DNA of 6,967 nucleotides from an uncultured Lacticaseibacillus sp. Lineage in GTDB: Bacteria; Bacillota; Bacilli; Lactobacillales; Lactobacillaceae. The first letter of the stretch is position 1, and every line of letters begins with the position of its first letter. Both the position numbers and the translations under genes were made by a program. This document shows, one piece after another, positions 6,652-6,967 of the stretch. The notes below the pieces were generated by a model that was not told the DNA's origin, searched no databases, and worked only from the letters and a program-made list of their open reading frames with translations. The stretch is from NCBI GenBank assembly GCA_934293835.1, contig CAKQZO010000081.1, positions 1 through 6,967 of the forward strand. The letters run 5' to 3'.

Positions 6652-6683
6652 AAAGCGTGAAGCCAACTCGACTTCACGCTTTT
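6649..6683 (-). terminator. Intrinsic terminator downstream of ftsX
   Basis: A perfect 12-bp inverted repeat, AAAAGCGTGAAG / CTTCACGCTTTT (6651-6662 with 6672-6683), has a 9-nt loop and a run of six T on the minus strand (6654-6649). It begins 12 nt after the ftsX stop and so ends the ftsX transcript. A run of A/T on both sides may make it partly bidirectional, but nothing converges from the other side in the window. Confidence 0.92.
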
Positions 6684-6695
6684 GAGACTGACACT

Positions 6696-6967
6696 TTAGA
6701 TTTTCAAGAACCGGCGCATCGAAACCACCGCGCCGAGCGCCCCGATGACGATGCCGACAGCGGCAAGGGCGATGTCCAGCCATAACAGGAACGGCATCGA
6801 CGGATACAGCGAGTACCCGTTGGCCGCAGTGGTCAGGCCGGCATTGGAATACACCAGCGGGTAGCCAACATCGACGACGATCATCGGGATGATCGCCCCG
6901 AGAAGCCCCGTCCAGGCGCCTTCAAGCAGGAATGGCAACCGGATATAACCGTTAGTCGCCCCAACCA
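6696..6967 (-). CDS. ftsX: Cell-division ABC-transporter-like protein FtsX, C-terminal part
   Basis: Only the last 89 residues are visible; the gene enters from the right edge. FtsX with FtsE controls cell-wall hydrolases at the division site or lateral wall. The visible segment opens with VGATNGYIRLPFLLEGAWTG, the conserved FtsX/MacB-type permease motif, then has a membrane helix, a short extracytoplasmic stretch (SNAGLTTAANGYSLYPSMP), and a last helix ending in RRFLKI. The reading frame runs open through the edge; a TTG at 6938 is internal and not the start. The gene before it is expected to be ftsE, which is outside the window. A strong terminator follows, so minJ is not simply part of the ftsEX transcript unless readthrough occurs. 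Confidence 0.92.
   Translation of the reverse strand, partial: VGATNGYIRLPFLLEGAWTGLLGAIIPMIVVDVGYPLVYSNAGLTTAANGYSLYPSMPFLLWLDIALAAVGIVIGALGAVVSMRRFLKI

Overview
The window looks like part of the chromosome of a Gram-positive bacterium, most likely a lactobacillus with a fairly GC-rich genome (roughly mid-50s % GC by eye, with a Lacticaseibacillus-like relative as my best guess). The evidence is the gene order ftsX – PDZ membrane protein – phoP – phoR – pstS – pstC – pstA – pstB, the strong GGAGG-type ribosome binding sites, and the protein sequences themselves. No mobile element, CRISPR array, tRNA or rRNA was seen. Every gene is on the minus strand, so transcription runs from high to low coordinates.

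Layout in transcription order. (1) 6967-6696 is the C-terminal end of the cell-division protein FtsX, followed by a strong intrinsic terminator (6683-6649). (2) 6648-6530 is an intergenic region with an extended -10 promoter, a dyad-symmetry element over its -35 region, and two TTTACG motifs 11 bp apart. (3) 6529-3086 is a tightly packed three-gene unit: a MinJ-like polytopic PDZ protein, the response regulator PhoP and the sensor kinase PhoR. The stop and start codons overlap by 4 bp (minJ/phoP) and 8 bp (phoP/phoR), which suggests translational coupling. (4) 3085-2951 is an intergenic region with a convincing PhoP-box array, TTTACA-like hexamers phased at 11 bp, just upstream of a -10 element. 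(5) 2950-1 is the high-affinity phosphate transporter: lipoprotein PstS, permeases PstC and PstA, and the start of ATPase PstB, which runs off the window.

How it works together: PhoR senses phosphate limitation and phosphorylates PhoP. PhoP binds the phased repeats ahead of pstS and turns on pstSCAB. PstS captures phosphate outside the membrane and the PstC/PstA channel, driven by PstB, imports it. The division gene minJ is apparently the first gene of the phoPR transcription unit, so a septum-placement protein and the phosphate-sensing system appear to be co-expressed.

This is mostly a well-known system. The points worth a second look are the 11-bp-phased PhoP box, the terminator-like hairpin inside the first codons of phoR, the minJ–phoPR coupling, and the dyad overlapping the minJ promoter. 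I see no evidence for a wholly new system here.
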